Source of the DNA: Limanda limanda
Taxonomy: Eukaryota > Chordata > Actinopteri > Pleuronectiformes > Pleuronectidae
Direction: 5' to 3'
Length of the DNA stretch: 64,000 bases
Assembly: GCF_963576545.1 (NCBI RefSeq)
Contig: NC_083642.1
Span: 2,875,188-2,939,187 of the forward strand
The position numbers and the translations under genes are program-made. This document shows positions 51,669 through 63,990 of this stretch, piece after piece (positions within the stretch are counted from its first letter, which is position 1; each line of letters starts with the position of its first letter). The notes beneath the pieces are model-generated. The model saw nothing but the letters and a program-made list of their open reading frames with translations, was not told the origin of the DNA and did not search any database.

Positions 51669-52326
51669 TGTCAAGAATCCGCCCTCCTATTAATATTTTC
51701 ACTTGTCTTATTTTTACCTACTAATCCCTGTGTCATTTCAGAGTGCAGCCACTCCCATCCTGCTCTGCACTTCCTCACCGGCTCCACCCATAGACGCACC
51801 TGTCTTCAATCCACTCGTTAGTTCCCTCCAGTATATCTGCCTGCCGGTTTCCTTTGCCCTCTGCTAGATCCTTAGTGTTCCTTACCTGACCTTCCAGCGA
51901 TTACCCTCTTGATTCATCTCCTGCCTGATTTCCACCGTGACCTACCTGTGGGTTTGGCTGTCTACTCCTGACCTTCCTCTCTGGGTGGAGTCTAGGAAAT
52001 TGGCCCTTCGGTTTGTGGGACCATTTCCGATCGCTCAGATCATCAACCCGGCTGCTGTCCGTCTTAACCCGCCCTAAAGCCAACTTCGTAGGTCCCATCC
52101 TGACCAGCCTGGGGGGACGTCAGGAGCCGTCCCTGGGGGGGGGGTTCTGTCACGAATTCGCCCTCCTTCTTGGATTTGTTTGCATCGGACTGACTGCCTG
52201 GCTCCTGAACTCTGCTACGTTAAATAAACCAAGAACTTTGCTGATTCCTACCCTGCTTCTGTGTCGTTTGCTATTGGGTTCACGCCTGCCATTTCTGCCA
52301 GCCCTGACAGAACGATCTGGCCAACT

Positions 52327-53290
52327 ATGAACCCAGCCGACGCTCAGAGACTCTGCAGCAAGGTGACTGCAAACGCCAGTGCACTGCAGCAACAGGAGCG
52401 ACAACCCACCTCCATGGCTGAGGCCGTCCAAGCAGCTTCCACACGCCACGACCAACGACTGGAGGCCTTCAACGACCAGGTTCAGCAGTTGGTTCAGATC
52501 TGTCAACCACCGGCTGTGTCGCAGCCGGCCAGTCCTCCCGCTCGTGCTGCTTCCTAGCCGGAACCTCGTCTCAACGCTCCCGACCGGAGCTCCGGGTACC
52601 TGCCGGTCCTTTCTAACATTTTGCTCACTGACTTTTGAATTACAGCCCCTCACTTATCCCACCGAGAGATCGAGAGTGGCTTGTATGATCACCCAGCTTT
52701 CGGGATGAGCACGGGAGTGGGGAACAGCCGAGTGGGACAAACCGTTCGGCGATCTGCTCTTCCGTCTCAGCCTTCTCCGATGGGCTCCCGAATGTATTTG
52801 ACAATGCCACCCCCGGCCGTGAGGCTGCTCGGGCCTTCTCAACCTGACCCAGCGGACTCGGCGAGTGGTGGATATTCCACTGACTTCCGGACTATTGCAG
52901 CGGGGAGCGAGTGGAATGCCTCGGCGCTGAGGGACGCTTTCCACAACGGTCTCTCTGACGTCATCAGCGATGAACTGGCGGCACGTGATCCTCCGGCTGA
53001 TTTGGACACGCTCATTGCTACTGCTATCCGCATCGACGGGCACCTCCAGGAGCGGAGACAAGAGCGGGCAGGGACGAGTAGTCTACGTGGACGTCTACCC
53101 TCACCACCGCCAGGATTCTCTTCTGCATCGATCACGAGCGCGCGCGGCGCACCAGCAGAGCCAATGCAACTCGGCAGGACCCGGCTGTCATCAGTGGAAT
53201 GACAGCGGCGCCTTGTGAAGAACTGCTGCATGTACTGTGGCCAGGGAGGTCACTACGTGTCATCTTGCCCGGTAAAAGATCAGGCTCACC
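52327..53290 (+). pseudogene. gypsy gag remnant
   Basis: Starts MNPADAQRL just after the LTR, with a glutamine-rich coiled region, then a stop at 52555-52557. A second gag stretch (about 52681-53202) carries the capsid-like part and ends in TGA. A CCHC zinc knuckle (C-x2-C-x4-H-x4-C, about 53224-53268) lies in the same frame right after that stop. Broken by at least two stops. Confidence 0.75.
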
Positions 53291-53339
53291 AGAGTTTCCG
53301 AGGGCGCTGGTGAGCCACATTATAAGTTCTGAAAAGCCC

Positions 53340-56320
53340 TCTCGGCCCCTTATCCACGCCCAGCTCTTCTGCAAAGGAAAGGTTAACACTGTCTCTGTCC
53401 TAATTGACTCTGGGGCCGACACCAACCTCCTGGACCGTGCGCTTGCTGAACAGCTTGGCATTGAGCAGGAGCTTCTGAGCCAGCCTATCAAAGCAACTGC
53501 TCTGGATGGCCGTCTCTTATGCACAGTAACCCACTGCCCCATTCCTCTTCGCCTGGGCATGTCAGGTAACCACACAGAGCTTCTCAGGTTTCACCTGATT
53601 CATGCACCTCATCAACCTATTATCCTGGGGCATCCCTGGCTAAAGAGACATAATCCTCACATTGATTGGATTTCCGGTTCCATTCTCCAGTGGAGTAATT
53701 ACTGTCATGCTGTCTGCCTCAGATCTGCATCGTCACTTGCCTCCGGTTCCGCTCATTCTAATGATGTTACAGATCTTAAAGGTGTTCCATCTGAATACTT
53801 GGCTTTACAGGGCATGTTTAACAAAGCACGGGCCACATCGCTTCTTCCACACCGCCCGTATGACTGCGCCATCGATCTCTTTCCTGGAACCTCACCACCC
53901 AGAGGGCGATTATTCTCCCTGTCTTCTCCTGAGACCAAGGCCATGGAGAAGTATCAATGACTCGCTGGCTGCTGGTTTTATCCGTCCTTCGTCATCCCCT
54001 TCAGGAGCGGGATTCTTCTTTGTGGATAAAAAGGACAAGACCCTCCGGCCCTGCATTGATTACCGAGGTCTGAACGACATCACCATTAAGAACAGGTACC
54101 CCCTTCCACTAATCTCATCCGCATTCGAACTATTGCAAGGGGCGACAGTCTTCACTAAGCTTGACCTCCGAAACGCCTATTACCTGGTTCATATCCGGGA
54201 GGGGGACGAATGGAAGACGGCATTCAACACACCCAGTGGACATTATGAATATCGTGTTATGCCTTTTTGTCTTACTAATGCTCCTGCTGTCTTCCAGGCC
54301 ATGGTTAATGATGTTCTCCGGGATTTCCTCAATATCTTTGTTTTCGTATACCTGGACGATATCCTAATATTTTCTAAATCTGAATCGGAGCATGTCCAGC
54401 ATGTCCAGAGTGTTCTCCAGAGGCTCCTGGAGAATCAGCTCTTCGTGAAGGCCGAAAAGTGTGAATTTCATGCCTCTGAGGTCACTTTTCTGGGCTTTAT
54501 CATCAGGCCTGGTCAGATCCTGATGGACCCCACAAAGGTAAAAGCAGTGGCTGATTGGCCAATCCCCACCACTCGGAAGAAGCTGCAGCAGTTCCTGGGG
54601 TTTGCTAATTTCTATCGGCGCTTTATCCGCAATTATAGTGCTGTGGCTGCCCCTCTTACTGCGCTCACCTCCCCGAGACTCACCTTTCAGTGGTCCTCTG
54701 CTGCTGACAAAGCATTCTGTGAATTAAAAACAAGATTTACGTCTGCTCCCATTCTCGTTTTTCCAGACCCGGTGCGTCAGTTTACGGTGGAGGTGGACGC
54801 ATCGGACTCCGGGGTGGGAGCAGTTCTGTCTCAGCAGTCGGCAGAGGATCAGAGGATGCACCCATGTGCCTTTTTCTCCCGTAAGCTGTCACTTGCCGAA
54901 CAGCATTATGACATTGAAAATAGAGAGCAGTTGGCGGTCAAAATGGCTCTGAAGGAGTGGAGACAATGGCTGGAGGGGGCGGAGCAACCGTTTGTGGTCT
55001 CGACCGACCACCAGAACATTGAATACATCCCGTCAAGCCAGGTGGGCTCGATTCTTTAACCGCTTTGATTTTTCCTTATCTTACCGCCCAGGATCGAAAA
55101 ATATCAAGCCTGATGCACTGTCCCGGCAGTTCCAGTCAGACGGTGGGCCCGCAGTACCCGAAAGTATCCTCCCCTCCGAGGTGGTCATCGTCCCTGTCAC
55201 CTGGGACATCGAGGATAAGGTGAGGCAGGGTCAGGCTAATCACCCAGCACCCAGTGCCTGTCCTGTAGATCGCCTGTTTGTGACTGCTAACCTGCGCTCT
55301 CAGGTTCTCCAGTGGGGACATTCTTCTCGCCTTGCTTGCCACCCAGGGGTCAGGCGCACCTTAGCTCTGGTGAGGCAACGTTTCTGGTGGGGGTCCATGG
55401 AGGAGGACACGAAGGAGTTTGTCGCTGCCTGCCTTACCTGTTCTCAGCACGAGAGTGCCCGTCATGCCCCTTCTGGTCTGCTCCAGCCACTGCCTATTGC
55501 CCATCGCCCCTGGTCTCACATCTCCCTGGACTTCGTCACTGGACTTCCGCCATCAGACGGTAACACCACCATTGTCACTGTTGTTGATAGGTTTTCTAAA
55601 TCGGCCCATTTCATTCCATTACCCAAACTGCCATCTGCCAAGGAGATGGCAGAGCTTATGCTACAGCACGTCTTTCGTCTGCATGGTCTTCCTTGTGACA
55701 TTGTCTCAGAGTGGGTCCACAGTTCACCTCTCGGTTCTGGATGGAGTTCTGCAGCCTGCTGGGTGCCAGGGTCAGCCTATCTTCCGGGTTCCACCCACAA
55801 TGAAATGGCCAGTCCGAAAGGATGAACCAAGAAATGGAAACAGCTTTGAGGTGCGTGGTGTCCCACAATCCGTCTTCCTGGTCGAAGCACCTCCTGTGGG
55901 TTGAATACGCGCACAGCACCCTGCCCAGTTCTGCCACTTGACTCTCACCATTCCAATGCCGCCGAGGATACCAGCCCCCACTTTTCCCGGTACAGGAGCG
56001 GGTTGCCAGGGTCCCATTTGTCCAGGTATTTATACAGCGCTGTCGTCGGACCTGGTTGCAGGCCCACTCTGCGCTCTTACGCGCTTCTGACCGATACCAG
56101 AGGGTGGCCAACCGACACGACACCCCGGCACCTCACTAAACTACCGGTCAGCGGGTTTTGCTGTCTACTCGTGACCTTCCTCTCCGAGTGGAGTCTAGGA
56201 AATTGGTTGGACCATTTCCGATCGCTCAGATCATCAACCCGGCTGCCGTCCGTCTTAACCCGCCCGGTCGATGAAGGTCCATCCCACATTTCATGTATCC
56301 AAGATTAAACCTGTCAACGA
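53340..56320 (+). pseudogene. gypsy pol remnant (PR-RT-RH-IN)
   Basis: Protease motif LIDSGADTN (about 53400). Reverse transcriptase with KLDLRNAY and the catalytic YLDDILIFS (about 54348). RNase H with [11 protein letters not shown] and STDHQN. Integrase with HHCC finger and a core containing SLDFVTGL. Frame changes occur near 53950 and 55020. The integrase core is disrupted near 55710, where the second catalytic Asp position reads VSEW. The polypeptide cannot be made whole. Confidence 0.82.
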
Positions 56321-56640
56321 AAGCCAACTTCGTACTCAGGCATGTCCTGCCTGATTCCCACCGTGACCTACCTGCTTGTTTCCTGGACTTCCTTTTCGAC
56401 TACTCCCTGTCGGATTTGTTTGTTTGTTTCGGACTGACTACCTGGCTCCTGATCTCTGCTCTGTCGATCCTGGATTCCCTCGTGCTTGCTGCTTCTTGGA
56501 TCTGTTTGCATCGGACTGACTGCCTGGCTCCTGACCTCTGCTACGTTAAATAAACCAAGAACTTTGCTGATTCCTACACTGCTTCTGTGTTGTTTGCTAT
56601 TGGGTTCACGCCTGCCATTTCTGCCAGCCCTGACAGAATG

Positions 56641-57123
56641 TGTTGTTTTTAATGTCCCTGTGCAGCACATTAACTCTGTGGAAGGGGCTTCATAAATAAA
56701 GCTGCCTTGCCCAATGTGAGGTCAGATGTTAAAGCCAATTTTGGAACAACACAAGAGAAAATCAGGGGGGGGGGGTTGGGATTTATCTAATATAAACTAT
56801 TACTGGACATCAGTTTGACTTCATGTTCAGCATATGTCAGGTCTATCAAGCTCTTTCATAAAAATAGTATTACTAGTTTTAGATTTGGTTTCATTGTTAA
56901 CAGGAGGAAGAAGGAAGTGAAACGTTTGGAAAAAGGCATTTCAAACTTTAATGTGTGACTTCAGTAAGGAAATGAAAAACATCGATTTAGAATAGAAACA
57001 ATCGTCAGGAAGACAAATGTAGGAACTTTGTAAAATATTGACATTATTAACTATACATAAAAAGTGCAGAAATATTTACAGCAAAACAGTAAAATAAAGA
57101 AAGTGCAATATCATCTGACAGCG

Positions 57124-57163
<40 letters not shown>

Positions 57164-57680
57164 CAGTTACATTGGTCGAGTCAGAAAACAAGATCTGTCA
57201 ACACAGAGGCTGGAGTCATTCTGCAGGATTTCTATCAAACAAATACTAATTTTTAATTCATTTTAATTTGTAACTTGAGACAACGTTGCCTTATAGCAAA
57301 GTAAATACAGCTTTAAAAACATCTTCATGACCAAAGTAGCATCGAGATCAATGTCCACGATTCATAGTTTAGGTTTTTCTGGGTTGAAAAAAACACGATA
57401 CAATTTTTGAGACTCAATCGGCCCAAATATATGAAACTTACTGCTTCAGTCCTGATGTTTCCAGTTGCGAAACATCAGGAGAATCAGAGTCAATTTTCTA
57501 CTTTAAGAAAAAGTCTAATGTACTTTTATCTCATTTTACTTTAAACTTTGAGTTCATGATCAGGCCTCTTTAATTAAAAGGTTGCAGTTCCCTCTGAGGA
57601 GCTTTGTATCAGTGCACGTCTTTCAAAACTATCTCAAAAACCCACTTTAACCTTTAACTTCTACTTTGTGGGTTATAGAC
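56641..57680. repeat. orphan receptor-array spacer without a receptor
   Basis: Homologous to the array spacer from TGTTTTTAATGTCCCTGTGC through the CA tract (57124-57167), the empty LTR site (about 57450) and up to CTTTGTGGGTTATAGAC. At 57681 homology stops, about 210 bp before the receptor stop codon would be expected. It is the torn right edge of the array. Confidence 0.75.
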
Positions 57681-57814
57681 GTTTGATTCTCTACAAGGTT
57701 TTTGTCATTGTCTTTCACTGTCCTCTGCTGACGCCTCCTGTGGATCCTGGGGATGATGAACACAGTTCCTCCTCCCATCAGCCGGTGGAGTGTCTCTGTG
57801 CCGGGGGGGGCCGA

Positions 57815-58756
57815 TCAGGGCCGGGACCCCCACAGCGCAGGGTTCCTGAAGGGGCCGTAGGGGCAGCTGCTGTGACAGACACACGAGTGGATCATCATCA
57901 CGGCTCGCTGCAGCAGTCGGCCGGTGGGGCAGCTGAAGGTCACCTCGGCGGTGGTGGTGTGGTACGGCGTGCAGCAGCGGGAGTCCGTGCACTGTCCGCA
58001 GTAGCGGAGGGGGTGGGCGCGGGTGCTGTAACAGCCCTGGTGGAGGAGCCGGATGGGGCCCGGTGACGTGTAGCTGGCCTCGCACCGGCCCTGTCCCCCC
58101 CACTGGGAAAACAGCACACACACCAGATGAGATAAACACACTCAGCATGTACATACGCCTTCAAGTGAAATATGGTCAAGGTATTGTTAAAGTTTGGAAG
58201 CTGGTAAATATTAGTAAAAGTCATGATTGGGATTGATCTGAAGAAAGGGTCCAAGTCTCAAGAGCAAAGTTGTTTTACTCGGACTTTAGTTCTTCTTCTA
58301 AGGAACTTTTGTCTGATGTAAGTGTGAGTTTCGTCATTTCCCCCCAGTCGCAAAAAGATGTTTTAACACCTCCCTGTGCAGAGTCGAGCCCGAGCCTTTA
58401 CTCTTATCACAACACAATTTCTGACAAACCAACATGATTAAGTGTGTGTGCGTGTGTGTGTGTGTTAGATGACATTTCCTTATTTAGTCCCATCAAGGTT
58501 TTACTCTACTGTGTTACTTAAAAAATTGAATTTGAACAGATAGAATATGGTTATTGCACAGTTTAAATAGTTGAAAACCTCCCCACAGGATGCGGTGCAG
58601 GAAGGAGTGTGCGTGTGCGTGTTTGTGTGGGTGTGTGTGGGTGTGTGTGGGTGTGTGTGGGGGGGTGTATACTGCTCACCCCCTCACACACACCTTCTTG
58701 CACTGCACCCTGTGTTGTGAAAACCTCCCCACAAGGTGCAGTGCAGGAAGGTCTGC

Positions 58757-58854
<98 letters not shown>

Positions 58855-58960
58855 TGACGTAGTCCTTATTTAGTCCCATTAAGGGTTTAATCTACTTGTG
58901 GTACTAAAAAATTGAATTTGAATTTGAACAGATAGAATATGATTATTTGACAGTTTAAAC

Positions 58961-59033
<73 letters not shown>

Positions 59034-62000
59034 ACAGCTCACCACACGCTTGCCTGCCCCCTGCTGGGCTACCCGGCTGCAGGGCCTCACTTTGCAGAGC
59101 CGAGTCTCCATCTGCAGCTTGCAGGCCGGGTTCTGGTTGGAGACCCGGGTGGAGACTCCGGCTCCACAGCTGCGGGAGCAGGCGCTCCACCCGGTGCTCT
59201 GCTCCACGCAGCTGGGGGCCGACGGCACCAGCTGGTTCAGAGGGTGATTCCAGGGCAGAGAGGGCCACAGCCGGGCGGGTCTCATGGCTGAACGGAAACC
59301 AGAAACACAGTGTTCAGAGGAGCCTCAAGTCCACAGAGATAGAATAAACTACTCAAGTAAAAGTATTAATACAGATTCAACCTCTTTACCTAAGTTATAG
59401 GTAAATACTATTTAACTTTTAGCATGAAACATTCTGCAGGAGGGAATGTTTATTTCACTAAGACCAGAGATGGAGAATGTTTGGTTGCTCTGCTTCGACT
59501 TCATACAAACATCCTCTGCACTGAGAGATATACAACTAGGAATAATCTTTCCTGTGTTATTGTGCATTCAGGTTGAAATCTGTCTCGATGTTGGGAAGGT
59601 GGAACTCGAGGATGCAGAGTAATAGTTCAAAAAAAAAACTGAACTGCATTGAATAGAAAGTGTCCAGCCTGGTTTGAAACTGTGAGTTGACTGTAACTGC
59701 TAGTTGACTTTGCCATAGTATTTTATTGACGAATTGTTTTATACCTTGTATTACTGTGTATATATATATGCATATTTATTTCATTCCTATTTATTCAATG
59801 TATTAACTTTTAATGTATCAACTTTTTTATTGTACCCTCGGCACCATTGAAAATGAGGGTCTTATCCCTCAATGTGTCTTCCGAGGCTTAAATAAATATT
59901 CAATCAAAAATATTCAATCAGTTGAAAGTACAGAGAGTTTTGTTAATGCATAGTGAGTGGAAGTACAAAGTCACCAGAAGATAAATACTACCAAAGTACA
60001 GACAGACAGTACAGTAACTAAGTATTTGTACTTTGTTACTTCCCATCTCTGCATGCATGTCATACTTTTCAAAGAGCAGTTTGACATTTGGAGTATTACA
60101 CTTATTAGCTCTATTGCCAATCAGCCGGCGGCCGGGCTCTGTCCAAAGGAAACAAATTAAATCAAATTAAATTAGCTGAATCAGCCTTTAGGCACGTACA
60201 GAGGTGATATACATACCTGTTAGAAATCCTTAAAAAAAATGTATAAATATGAGAGTTTTTATTTTCTATTCTATTCTATAAATTTCTTTGAAGAACACAA
60301 TTTGCTTGGCCTCGAAACTCCAAACTAAAGCCGACGCTCCGGTAAATCTCTTCCAGTTGCTCTCACGTCTCATGTGAAAACTTCCAGACCAGTAATGCTT
60401 TGGATATTTGTGAATATAAAAAATTCCACAAAACATTTTTCCTTCTTCCCAAAACTAACAAGTAAAAGTCACAATAATTAGCTGATTCACGGCTGGATCC
60501 GTATTCAAGAACAAAATGTTCCTCTGCTGTTCTCATAATTTAGTTTGACTCAGAGTTTGGAATTCCAGATGTTTTACAAGACTGGCTTATAAACAGACCC
60601 CACCCCCCCCTCTGACACACGCCCCCTCTAATGAAGTCATGTAGCCTCCACTTAGCTTCACGGGCTTAATTGTCACACAGCTGCGGTCGCTTGTTGTTAT
60701 AGGAAACTGGAGAAAAAATATGTTTTGACTTTCCCAAAGTAAATCTGTGTTATATTTGGACGTTGGGAGTTTTCCTCTGCCCGGACGCGCCCTGGTTTAA
60801 TGCACAAACGCTCCAGTAAAAACTTCCAGACATGACCGGCGGTGACAAAGCTCGGGTTGATGAAGGAGGGATCGGTTCACCATGTAGAGCGATCACCGTC
60901 ACCGAGCAGCGACTGAAGCCACACGCTGTGGAGACGTATCTGGCAAAGACTCTGGAAAACATGTGGAAATATCCAGCTCGTGCATCGGAAGACAATTACT
61001 CAATAGTTATGACGAATAGTTCAACTCTTGAGGAACTTATCAGGTTTCTCACTGAGATAAGATCAATAAAAGGTCAAATACAGGAGAGCCAGGTCACTTC
61101 CTGTCATGAGTGACGAGGAAGTTAACGTCTAAAGTAATTATTCTCATCTGCTCCAAGACAAAATAACACATTTCATAAGTGTGGGAAAATATAGAATTGA
61201 TTATATTTCAGAATGAATGCTAAACGGTCAGTTAAGGACGTTTGACTGACTAACGACAGAACTCTTTTCCTCCATTAATGATCATCTAAAGGAGGAAGAG
61301 GAAGATCATCATATTTCCATCATATTACCGTCGTGATCGTCATGGCGATGTTAATAACTTTATTCCACGTTCACACATGAACAGGCTCTGGTGAATCCAA
61401 AATGTCGCTGCTGTACGTTGTCTTGTGGTGCGAAAGAAGAAAAGAAAAGTCTGTTGAAGGTCCCATGAACTGTTTAATGACCTTCAAGGTTAATGTTTCA
61501 TGCACCTGTTTTGCAGGAAGAGGTGGAAGAGGGAAGGAGAAGAAGAAAAAGGAGGACGAATATGATGAAGCAGAGAAAGGAGATGAGGAGGAAGAATAGA
61601 AGGAGGAAGAGGAGGACCTTTTCTGGGATCTTCAGCTGACATGCGGACATTTTTTGTTATCTGGTTTGCGTCTCTTCTTGGATCTCCGTGCTTTCGTACA
61701 CTTTTAGAAAATGTTGAGTTTTCAGGCTACAGCTATTTGCCTTCATTCATTCGGGATCACCCTGTGGGCCCCCCCCCCTACACAACCCGGATGTTATGAG
61801 AGCAGTAGTTCTCCCTAAATGACTGTCGCTGCTACATTAAATCATGTGTTTACCTGTGATGGCGTCCTGGATGACCGTGTTCTCCAGGTTCTCACACACC
61901 CACTCTTTGCAGCATTTCCCCGGCAGGTGGACGTGTTGTGGCTCGGGACAGTCCGGCGTGGGCAGGCGTCCGGTCAAGGGACAGGCCGGCACACAGGTCA

Positions 62001-63156
62001 CACCTCCTCCTCTGCAGTGGCAGTACGAGTCGCAGGACGGCTTGAACGACTGGCCGTCCTGGTACGTGACGCCGTCCACCTCACAGCTCAGATCCTCCAG
62101 ACCTGAGGGACACACACAGGGCACCGAGGGTTCAGGAACAGGAAGTGAGAGGAGGAAGGAAGGTGAGGAGAGAGAGGAGGGAGGTGGATGGATGGATGCA
62201 GGGGGACACGGCAGAGGAAAAGGGAGGACACAGAAGCTGCTGTCCCTGCCAATGGTTAGGTAGTTATATGTGAAACCAGGCCTCTGAGACCAGAGATGGA
62301 GAATGTTTTGTTGCTCTGCTTCGATTTCATACGTCTTTAACATCCTCTGCACTGAGAGATATACAAGGGAACTAATCTTTCCTGTGTTATTGTGCGTTCA
62401 GGTTGAAATCTGTCTCGATGTTGGGAAGGTGGAACTCGAGGATGCAGAGTAATAGTTAAAAAAAAGACACTCTGAATCTGAGTGTTGTCTCCATCAGCTC
62501 AGAGACGGGTCATCAGAGGAAACGTGTCAACAGCAGAATCAGAAGCTGAGAGGATTCTGAGCAGACTAAACATTCTTTGTGTCTGTCCCACTCACCATCT
62601 CCCCCCCCTCCCGTCCTCTCACCCACAGCACACACTCACCCACACACTCCCCGGGGTCTCCTGGGAAGCTGAGGCTGAAGTCGCACCTCAGGCCTCTCTG
62701 GACGTCGCAGGGAATCATCTCGGTGCAGGACTGGCCTCGCTGCCTGGCACACACCTGGCAGCAGCGGCAGCCGTCCAGCACCAGAGACCCTCCTGCCGGG
62801 CACGGGGGGGCCGGACTGGGGCAGAGGCAGGGCCGGTCACACAGCTGGGACAACACCTGCAAGGGACAAGAAACACAAAAACCTAAATCCTCAAGTGTCA
62901 GGGACATGGAAACGATTGATTCTGTGTCCATCACTGTTTCCAACTCCATGTTTCTGATGAAGCAGAATCAGGCACAAAGTCAAAAGTTCACTTTCATGAA
63001 TCTATGACTCACACATTAAACATAAGACTTCTTATTAATGATCAACTTTAAACCTCGAGGCAACAGATTCACACGTGTGAGAGAGAAACATTCAAACAAT
63101 CTGCTGTCACCACACCCACACACACAACCAACCACACGCACATACACACCCACCCA

Positions 63157-63195
<39 letters not shown>

Positions 63196-63883
63196 CTAAA
63201 CTTAAACCATGTCCTCACCTGAAAATGTTATGATTTGCTTGATGAAGTTGTGTAACTCACATCAACAGAATAAAAACATTCGGGTCCCCACAACATGAGA
63301 AACACCTGGACCACACACACACACATCACCAGGACTTCAGAGGACATTACAGTGACTTACATTCATTTCCTGACAATTTACCACAACCATAAACTAACAT
63401 AAACCAAACCTCTAATCTTGAAACAACTTAATAATTTCCATATTAGGTTTTTGTCCCCATAAGGAAGACAAGTCCAGATTAACTGAACAGAATAAGAAGC
63501 CTTCGGTCCCCACAGCGTGAGAAACATCTGGACCACACACACACACACATCACCATGACTTCAGATGACATTACTTTGACTTACATTCATTTCCTGACAA
63601 TTACCATAACCATAACCTAACATAAACCAAACCTCTAATCTTGAAACATGTCTTCACCTTAAAATGTTATAATTTCCATATTAGCTTTTTGTCCCCATAA
63701 GGAAGACAAGTCCCGATTAAGTGAACAGAACTAGAAGCCTTCGGTCCCCACAGCGTGAGAAACACCTGGACCACACAGAGAGTGGATGGGGGGGGGGGGG
63801 GGGGGGCTCACCTGGGTCTCGGCACACAGCAGCAGGGCCACAGCAGTCACCCAGTGGCACCAGTGGCACAGCGGTCGGTCCAT
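57815..63883 (-). CDS. ccn5: CCN-family matricellular protein, CCN5/WISP2-like with CT domain
   Basis: Secreted extracellular-matrix regulator. Exons on the minus strand: 63812-63883, 62640-62856, 61854-62102, 59043-59287, 57815-58102. Phases fit, 1071 nt, 356 aa. One exon per module: signal peptide (1-24), IGFBP (25-96, with LVLDGCRCCQVCA), VWC (97-179, SCEVDG and GGVTCVPAC), TSP1 (180-261, WSACSRSCGAG and RVSNQN) and CT cystine knot (262-356) with all ten cysteines. The first four modules fit CCN5 best (GG.TCVP, SNQN, LVLDGC.CC.VCAR). Mammalian CCN5 lacks the CT module, so this copy is longer. It could instead be a divergent fish-specific CCN paralogue. The start Met directly precedes the signal peptide. 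Confidence 0.8.
58256..59042. repeat. ccn5 intron 4 with GT microsatellites
   Basis: Three GT tracts (about 58617-58667, 58756-58850 and 58965-59033). The last ends within 10 bp of the exon 4 donor. GAAAACCTCCCCACA precedes a GTGCAGGAAGG block twice, so the region is itself duplicated (about 58560 and 58720). Confidence 0.85.
59461..59640 (+). repeat. SINE-like A-tailed repeat, copy 1
   Basis: From AGACCAGAGATGGAGAATGT to an A9 tail; 180 bp, matching 62286-62466. In ccn5 intron 3. The name of the family is unknown to me. Confidence 0.6.
59840..59915 (+). repeat. LINE-type 3' tail
   Basis: ATTGAAAATGAGGGTCTTAT ... GGCTTAAATAAATATTCAAT has the ending of fish RTE/L2-like LINE copies. No coding part remains. 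Confidence 0.4.
60832..61599 (+). CDS. possible small two-exon gene nested in ccn5 intron 3, unknown function
   Basis: Exon 60832-61072 and exon 61517-61599 join in phase (324 nt, 107 aa plus stop). The first exon encodes a mixed, well-balanced 80-residue segment (ITVTEQRLKPHAVETYLAKT, then STLEELIRFLTEIRS) that looks like real helical protein. The second encodes a Gly/Arg stretch and a Lys/Glu tail ending EEEE. The acceptor TTTTGCAG is good; the donor GGTCAAA is weak. I do not recognise the protein. It runs against ccn5 on the other strand. Without splicing the first frame would end at 61113. More exons in the 440-bp gap are possible. Confidence 0.4.
62286..62466 (+). repeat. SINE-like A-tailed repeat, copy 2
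   Basis: Second copy of the 59461 repeat, in ccn5 intron 2, again ending in an A run. Differences are few, including a short indel after CATAC. Confidence 0.6.
63250..63780. repeat. ~230-bp tandem minisatellite in ccn5 intron 1
   Basis: GGTCCCCACARCRTGAGAAA recurs at about 63282, 63505 and 63745, with intervening CTTACATTCATTTCCTGACA and GTCCCCATAAGGAAGACAAG. That makes a little over two units. A CA tract (about 63160-63192) precedes it and a long G run (63787-63806) follows, abutting the exon 1 donor. Confidence 0.8.
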
Positions 63884-63950
63884 GGAGCTGGAGAGAGGGA
63901 TGTCTCGGTCTCTCTTCCCTGTGAGGACGCTGCAGCTGTTTGCTCTCTGC

Positions 63951-63989
<39 letters not shown>
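63951..63989. repeat. (CT)n tract in the ccn5 5' flank
   Basis: About 19 CT units beginning 68 bp upstream of the ccn5 start codon, possibly within the 5' UTR or core promoter. Confidence 0.9.

Positions 63990-63990
<1 letters not shown>

Larger units (their letters stand above)
51669..56635 (+). mobile_element. degenerate Ty3/gypsy retrotransposon, mosaic
   Basis: Contains gag, protease, reverse transcriptase, RNase H and integrase remnants in gypsy order. The left end is compound: LTR sequence from TGTCAAGAATCCGCC (51669), then a fragment of the pol 3' end (about 51950-52130), a polypurine-like G run (about 52132-52144), a second LTR start TGTCACGAATTCGCC (52147) running to TGACA (52309), then gag. 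The same pol end recurs at about 56150-56320 before the right LTR. AATAAA occurs at 52223 and 56549 within the LTRs. It interrupts the array spacer; I find no clear target duplication. Stops and frameshifts make it inactive. Confidence 0.85.
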
